DNA from: CAMYLR01 sp039590215
Lineage (GTDB): Bacteria > Gemmatimonadota > Gemmatimonadetes > JACCXV01 > JAHWKZ01
NCBI GenBank assembly: GCA_039590215.1
Contig: JBDHFX010000058.1
Location: 1 to 10,539 of the forward strand
Direction of reading: 5' to 3'
DNA: 10,539 bases
Below the pieces are notes generated by a model. That model was not told the DNA's origin. It did no database searches and worked only from the letters and a program-made list of their open reading frames with translations. Numbering within the stretch: the stretch's first letter is position 1; the number at the start of each line of letters is the position of its first letter. Below are positions 6,628 to 10,539 of this stretch, one piece after another. Made by a program: the position numbers and the translations under genes.

Positions 6628-7107
6628 ATGGCACGATCCTACGAAACCGTTCTTATCTTCGACTCCACGCTCGAGGAGTCCGTGTTCGACCAGAAACTGG
6701 GTCGGCTCACGGGCGCTCTCGTTGACGATGGCGACGAGTCGATGACGGTGACCCAGTGGGGCACCCGCAAGCTGGCTTACCCAATCGGCAAGAAAGAGCA
6801 GGGGACCTACGTCATTCTGAGATACGACACCGAGCCCGATCGACTGGTCGAGTTCGAGCGTTTAGCGAAGCTCGATGAGCAGGTGTTGCGGCAGCTCACC
6901 ATCGTCGACCCGATCGAGTCGACGATCGTGCCGGCCACGACGAGCACCGATGAGCCGGTAGCGACGAGCACCGATGAGCCGGTAGCGACGAGCACCGATG
7001 AGCCGGTCACGACGAGCACCGATGAGCCAGTCACGACGAGCACCGATGAGCCAGCCGCGACAAGCGCCGATGAGCCGGCCGAAGCCAGTCTGGAGGAACA
7101 AGAGTGA
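6628..7107 (+). CDS. rpsF: 30S ribosomal protein S6 with repetitive acidic C-terminal tail
   Basis: S6 binds the platform of the 30S subunit together with S18. Residues 1 to about 98 form the S6 fold, starting MARSYETVLIFDSTLEE and including TQWGTRKLAYPI (42-53) and the strand GTYVILRYDTEP (59-70). From residue 105 onward there are six tandem eight-residue units of the type TSTDEPVA, then ASLEEQE. The total of 159 aa exceeds the usual 95-135. The start is ATG 6628, preceded by GAAGGGA. The longer in-frame extension upstream would cover the promoter region and lacks S6 similarity. The stop overlaps the rpsR start by one base. E. coli S6 also ends in glutamates that RimK extends; whether that happens here is unknown. 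Confidence 0.97.
   Translation: MARSYETVLIFDSTLEESVFDQKLGRLTGALVDDGDESMTVTQWGTRKLAYPIGKKEQGTYVILRYDTEPDRLVEFERLAKLDEQVLRQLTIVDPIESTIVPATTSTDEPVATSTDEPVATSTDEPVTTSTDEPVTTSTDEPAATSADEPAEASLEEQE
6940..7083 (+). repeat. Tandem repeat, six 24-bp units, inside rpsF
   Basis: Six consecutive 24-bp units start at 6940, 6964, 6988, 7012, 7036 and 7060. Units 1 and 2 are identical, unit 3 differs only in its last codons (GTC ACG), units 4 and 5 add a CCA proline codon, and unit 6 is the most diverged. The graded divergence suggests recent expansion at the 5' end. The unit length is a multiple of three, so copy-number change would lengthen or shorten S6 by eight residues without breaking the frame. Confidence 0.95.
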
Positions 7108-7328
7108 TGGTTTACAGGCGGAAGAAGACGTGCCACTTCTGTGAGAACAAAGTGGTGATCGATTACAAGGATCAACACATGTTGGATCGCTTCACCAACG
7201 ATCGCGGGAAAATCCTGCCACGGCGCGTCACCGGTACCTGCGCCCGACACCAGCGTCGGCTGGCGACCGCGATCAAGCGGGGGCGCTTTCTGGCACTCAT
7301 CCCATATCTCCCGGATCACGCGCTTTGA
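7107..7328 (+). CDS. rpsR: 30S ribosomal protein S18
   Basis: S18 forms a heterodimer with S6 on the 30S platform. The 73-aa protein starts MVYRRKKTCHFCENK and carries the typical DYKD...LDRFTNDRGKILPRRVTGTCARHQRRLATAIKRGRFLALIPY core. Cys9, Cys12, Cys45 and His48 make a plausible zinc site, so this is the zinc-containing paralogue type. ATG 7107 overlaps the rpsF stop (TGATG), with GGAGG at 7092-7096 upstream. A GTG one codon earlier (7104) is a possible alternative start. Overlap with rpsF supports balanced synthesis of the two partners. Confidence 0.97.
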   Translation: MVYRRKKTCHFCENKVVIDYKDQHMLDRFTNDRGKILPRRVTGTCARHQRRLATAIKRGRFLALIPYLPDHAL

Positions 7329-7365
7329 GATCGCAGCTCCGGATCAGCGAACGAGGGACTGAACG

Positions 7366-7827
7366 ATGAGCAAGAACACCGAAGTAGTCCTGCGTGCCGA
7401 GGTCGAAAACCTCGGGCATGCCGGCGATGTTGTCGAAGTCGCTCCAGGCTACGCTCGCAATTACTTGCTGCCGCAGCGCTTAGCCTACGTAGCCACGGCA
7501 GCCAACAAGCGACGTATCGAGCAGGAACGCAAGACGTACGAGCAAAAGCTGCGTGTCGAGAGAGTCGCGGCCGAAGAAGTTGCGGTGACTATGACCGGGC
7601 TGGTGCTCGAGTTTCAGATGATGGCCGGCGACGAGGACCAGCTCTATGGCTCAGTTTCGACCGCCGACATCGCCGAGCGCCTGGTAGAGCGTGGATTCGC
7701 TGCAGCGCGAGGCCACGTGCGACTGGACAATCCGATCAAGACGCTCGGCGAGTACGAAGTCCCGATCCGACTCCATCCCGAAGTCAGCGTCCCAATCCGA
7801 GTGCTCGTAACACGAGACCAGGGTTGA
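7366..7827 (+). CDS. rplI: 50S ribosomal protein L9
   Basis: L9 binds 23S rRNA near the L1 stalk and extends outward from the ribosome, helping maintain reading frame. The 153-aa protein has the N-terminal domain with the family signature GHAGDVVEVAPGYARNYL (17-34), a charged connecting helix at about 45-75, and a C-terminal domain with LYGSVSTADIAERL (93-106). GAGGG at 7353-7357 is a good ribosome binding site eight bases before ATG 7366. A 37-nt gap separates it from rpsR, and its stop overlaps the start of rsfS. Confidence 0.97.
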   Translation: MSKNTEVVLRAEVENLGHAGDVVEVAPGYARNYLLPQRLAYVATAANKRRIEQERKTYEQKLRVERVAAEEVAVTMTGLVLEFQMMAGDEDQLYGSVSTADIAERLVERGFAAARGHVRLDNPIKTLGEYEVPIRLHPEVSVPIRVLVTRDQG

Positions 7828-8234
7828 CCCCACCGAGCCGTCGGGCGCGCCGCGCTTCCGGCGACGCGGAGATTCGTGCCCTGGCTGCCGCCGCGGCTCA
7901 GGAGGCGGTCGACCGTAGGGGCCGGGATGTGTTGCTGCTCGACCTGCGAGGACTGACTTCGGCCACCGATTACTTCGTCCTGGCCAGCGGCGAGAGCGAT
8001 GTACAGGTCAAGGCGATCGCGGATCGAATCGAAGAGCGGTTGAAGGCCGAGGGTGCTCGTCCGTGGCACGTGGAAGGTGCCAGGCGGAGTAACTGGGTGC
8101 TGCTCGACTATATCGATTTCGTGGTTCACGTTTTCCACCGCGAGGCTCGCGCCTATTACGAGCTCGAACGGTTGTGGGGCGACGCGCCGGTCGAATCGTT
8201 CTCCGAGAACGGCGAATCGACCACGGGGGATTAA
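7824..8234 (+). CDS. rsfS: Ribosomal silencing factor RsfS
   Basis: RsfS binds ribosomal protein L14 and blocks subunit joining, lowering translation when nutrients are short. The 136-aa protein shows the family core DVLLLDLRGLTSATDYFVLASG (35-56), DVQVKAIADRIE (59-70), and the diagnostic WVLLDYIDFVVHVFHREARAYYELERLWGDAP (91-122). The start is a TTG that shares bases with the rplI stop (TTGA, 4-nt overlap), indicating translational coupling. About 15 basic N-terminal residues precede conserved sequence. No other start in frame fits better. rsfS more often neighbours nadD, so its place after rplI is a less common context. Confidence 0.95.
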   Translation: MTPPSRRARRASGDAEIRALAAAAAQEAVDRRGRDVLLLDLRGLTSATDYFVLASGESDVQVKAIADRIEERLKAEGARPWHVEGARRSNWVLLDYIDFVVHVFHREARAYYELERLWGDAPVESFSENGESTTGD

Positions 8235-8274
8235 ACCGGTCATTCGAAGCGTCTATTTCTTAGGACAGCGGTAT

Positions 8275-8301
8275 TTGCCCGTCTCGTGCGGGTGGTATAG
8301 C
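8275..8301 (+). promoter_or_regulatory. Candidate promoter of the propeller/HELVH gene
   Basis: An extended -10 element, TGG-TATAGC (8293-8301), has TTGCCC (8275-8280) 15 nt upstream as a short-spaced -35. It lies in the 95-nt gap after rsfS and would give a leader of about 20 nt that contains the AGGAA ribosome binding site at 8316-8320. Confidence 0.4.
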
Positions 8302-8329
8302 GTTTCCTCGGCCGCAGGAAAGAGCCAAA

Positions 8330-9898
8330 ATGAAAGCGAAGGGAGATCTTTTGGCGCGTTCCATGACCCGTAATGTTGTCGTCCTCGTCGCGCTTCTAGT
8401 CGGCGGGTCGATCGCCAACCCCGCGCACGCTCAGTTCGGGCAGAACAAGGTTCAGTACAAGGATCTCGATTTCCGGGTTCTCGAAACCGAGCACTTTGAT
8501 ATCCATTATTACCCGGAAGCCGAAGACGCAATTCTCGACGCAGCGCGTATGGCCGAGCGCTCCTACTCGAGACTCTCCAAAGTATTTCGCCACGATTGGA
8601 ACGAGCGGAAACCGCTCATTCTCTACGCTTCACAGTCTGACTTTCAACAGACAAACATCTTTCGTTTTCAGATCTCAGAGGGTACCGGTGGCATCACTGA
8701 AGGATTGAGAAACCGGATCGTGCTCTTCTTCCCGAGCGCGTATCCGGAGTTTGAGCACACGCTTACCCACGAGCTTGTTCACGCCTTCCAGTTCGACATC
8801 CTGCGGCGCGGTGCGCTTTCACAAGGCAGCAACCCGTTTGCGTTCCGCATGCCATTGTGGTTCGCGGAGGGCATGGCCGAGTACCTCACGGTTGGGGAGA
8901 TCGATCCGTTGACGGCGATGTGGCTGAGGGATGGATCGCTATCGGGTTACCTGACGACGATTGATGAATTGTCGCGTGCACAGGACATCCGTGTCTATCG
9001 CTTTGGCCAGGCGCTTTGGTACTACATCGGCATCAAGTATGGTGACGAGAAGATCGGCGAGATCATGCAGAAGGCGCCGTTGCTGGGCGTCCGCGAGGCC
9101 TTTCGGACATCGATCAACCTGAAACTTGAGGACCTGTCGGAAGATTGGCTCGAGGCGATTCGCCTCACGTACCTGCCCCAGGTTGTTCTGTATCCGCCCG
9201 CCGAAGATGTCGCCGTGCGGTTGACCGACCATGTCAAGGATGGGGCGTCGATCAACATCGGACCGGCGCTTTCTCCGGACGGCAGCAAGGTGGCGTTTGT
9301 TTCCAACCGGGAGTTCTTCAGTAACCTGTACATCGCGAACGCGGAGGACGGCTCCGACGTGGATAAGGTCGTCAACGGAGAGCGCTCCGAGTCGTTCGAG
9401 AGTCTGCGATTCCTGCGCGTCGGCATGGCGTTTTCGCCGGACGGGGAATTCCTGGCTTTCTCGAGCAAAGTCGGTGAGCAGGACGCGCTCTATATCATGC
9501 GTGTGGACAACGAGAACATCGTTGCCTCTCATCGCTTTGATCTCGACGGTATTGAGACCCCGTCCTGGTCGCCCGATGGACAACAGCTCGTGTTCACCGG
9601 ACAGAAGGGCGGGACTAGCGATCTGTACATCGTTCGCCGTGACGGGACCGATCTGCGGAGGTTGACCAACGACCGCTATGCCCAGCGCGATCCGGTATGG
9701 TCGCCGGATGGCAATCGAATTGCCTTTACCACGGAATTCGGTGAGGGCACGGACTTTGATCTCCTCTCGTATGACGAGTATCAAATCGGTGTGTATGACC
9801 TGAGCACTGGCGATGTGGTGTTCATGTCAGATGTATCGGCCCAAGAAGGCAAGAGCATCAACCCGCAGTGGGGCAGAAGCGCGAGATGTATCAGCTGA
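8330..9898 (+). CDS. Exported HELVH peptidase-like / TolB (PD40) beta-propeller protein, 5' part of a frame-broken gene
   Basis: This 522-aa frame starts at ATG 8330, nine bases after AGGAA, and opens with a signal peptide ending PAHAQ (about 31-35). Residues 45-285 resemble a gluzincin-type metallopeptidase: HELVH at 147-151 gives two zinc His residues and the catalytic Glu148, and WFAEGMAEYL (177-186) offers Glu180 as third ligand. Residues 300-515 contain PD40/TolB-like propeller blades: LSPDGSKVAF (314), FSPDGEFLAF (368), WSPDGQQLVF (413) and WSPDGNRIAF (457). A fifth begins at NPQWG (511-515) but runs into unrelated residues and TGA 9896. The true protein continues in another frame from about 9877. 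Substrate is unknown; the propeller suggests a protein- or peptidoglycan-binding role at the envelope. Whether the gene is functional depends on whether the frame break is real. Confidence 0.85.
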   Translation: MKAKGDLLARSMTRNVVVLVALLVGGSIANPAHAQFGQNKVQYKDLDFRVLETEHFDIHYYPEAEDAILDAARMAERSYSRLSKVFRHDWNERKPLILYASQSDFQQTNIFRFQISEGTGGITEGLRNRIVLFFPSAYPEFEHTLTHELVHAFQFDILRRGALSQGSNPFAFRMPLWFAEGMAEYLTVGEIDPLTAMWLRDGSLSGYLTTIDELSRAQDIRVYRFGQALWYYIGIKYGDEKIGEIMQKAPLLGVREAFRTSINLKLEDLSEDWLEAIRLTYLPQVVLYPPAEDVAVRLTDHVKDGASINIGPALSPDGSKVAFVSNREFFSNLYIANAEDGSDVDKVVNGERSESFESLRFLRVGMAFSPDGEFLAFSSKVGEQDALYIMRVDNENIVASHRFDLDGIETPSWSPDGQQLVFTGQKGGTSDLYIVRRDGTDLRRLTNDRYAQRDPVWSPDGNRIAFTTEFGEGTDFDLLSYDEYQIGVYDLSTGDVVFMSDVSAQEGKSINPQWGRSARCIS

Positions 9899-10539
9899 CA
9901 GACATGCTGACCGGTGTCAGTGGGATCATTGAATCGAGCCCCGCGATGGCTTGGTCACGCGACGGCAGCCGGATGGTATTCAGCGCGTTCTCCGACGCGG
10001 GCTGGGATTTGTACCGGTTGGATGATCCGTTGTCGCTGGCGACCGAGCCGTACGTGGCCGCTGACCGAGGCGAGTTTGATTTGGCCGACCGCGCGTTCGT
10101 CGAACCCGCTCGGCCGGTAGCTCCGCCGCCGCCGGTGGTTCGAGAGCCGGCCGCTGCCGAGGAGGAGGAGTTGGCCCATGATGAGGTGACGGACGAGGCG
10201 GCGGACGTCCCTGCCGAGCCGCTCGACGGGGAAGCGTTGCCCGAGGTGGCCGATGGCGCTGACGACGAGGCAGAGGACCAAGCTGACCAACCGGCCGAAG
10301 AGGAAGCAGCCGAGCCTGGGGCGGCCGATGGCGACGCGGCGGAGGCGGAAGAACCGGCCCAGCCAGACGCAGTGTCCTACTACCTCGGTGAACGACCCGA
10401 TCAGGGAGCGCGCCGTCGCCCGGTCGCTGGTGCGCCTGGCCGTCGCTTGCCTTCATTCAACGAGCCGGTCGATATCGCGACGTTGCTCAAGGATCCCACG
10501 ATCGGTCTCCCACAGGACACGACCGCGTTCACGTCCCGC
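9877..10539 (+). CDS. Continuation of the propeller protein in a shifted frame: last blade and acidic linker, open at window end
   Basis: A frame without stops runs from about 9877 to the window edge (221 codons). It begins KREMYQLTDMLTGVSGI, then AWSRDGSRMVFSAF, a PD40-type blade matching those encoded upstream, so it is the same gene displaced in frame rather than a new one. From about 10117 to 10380 it encodes a low-complexity stretch rich in Pro, Ala, Glu and Asp. It then becomes ordinary sequence again (FNEPVDIATLLKDPTIGLPQDTTAFTSR). The protein is incomplete at the window end. Related proteins I recall continue into a further large, possibly outer-membrane domain, which cannot be checked here. 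No credible independent start is seen. Confidence 0.8.

Noticed and set aside
6940..7083. Regular 24-bp repeats as a possible CRISPR array
   Set aside because: The units are directly adjacent with no spacers and are in frame within rpsF, so they are a coding minisatellite.
8278..8292. CCCG...CGGG hairpin after rsfS as a terminator
   Set aside because: The stem is only four pairs with a seven-base loop, has no T-tract, and overlaps the better-supported promoter elements.
8939..9784. 281-aa minus-strand open frame opposite the propeller gene
   Set aside because: It overlaps well-defined PD40 blades on the plus strand and shows no recognisable domain.
9914..10120. 68-aa plus-strand frame after the break in the propeller gene
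   Set aside because: The frame starting near 9877 carries the PD40 blade and stays open to the window end, so this one is an out-of-frame shadow.

Overview
The window is about 10.5 kb of dense, GC-rich bacterial chromosome carrying mostly housekeeping genes. The order rplY end - pth - (hppA) - ychF ... rpsF - rpsR - rplI - rsfS is a common bacterial arrangement. A secreted M28 peptidase with a fibronectin-type tail, a large exported HELVH/beta-propeller protein, and frequent GTG, TTG and probable CTG starts point to Gemmatimonadota or a nearby phylum. That placement is inference from gene style, not from a phylogenetic marker search.

Positions 1-2660 (+) hold the last codons of what is probably ribosomal protein L25, then peptidyl-tRNA hydrolase (pth) and a K+-dependent-type membrane pyrophosphatase (hppA). 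Positions 2661-2840 are non-coding and contain a 124-nt element with 19-bp near-perfect inverted ends and further internal pairing. Positions 2841-4455 (+) hold the GTPase/ATPase ychF and, 13 nt later, a beta-carbonic anhydrase.

Positions 4496-6490 (-) are a compact cassette read bolA -> grxD -> M28 peptidase. BolA and the CGFS glutaredoxin overlap by 16 nt and are known partners in [2Fe-2S] cluster handling. The cassette is divergent from the ribosomal-protein operon, and back-to-back promoter candidates lie in the 137-nt gap.

Positions 6628-8234 (+) are a translation operon: rpsF (S6, with an unusual 24-bp tandem repeat coding its acidic tail), rpsR (S18), rplI (L9) and rsfS (ribosomal silencing factor), with overlapping stop/start codons at two junctions. 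From 8330 to the window edge lies one exported protein gene with an HELVH metallopeptidase-like domain and TolB/PD40 propeller repeats. Its reading frame breaks near 9872-9882, where part of a propeller blade is missing, then continues in another frame through a long acidic linker.

I found no clear new defence, mobile or biosynthetic system. The items most worth a second look are the 2685-2808 structured repeat, the S6 minisatellite, the metal-ligand substitution in the M28 peptidase and the deletion/frameshift in the propeller gene.
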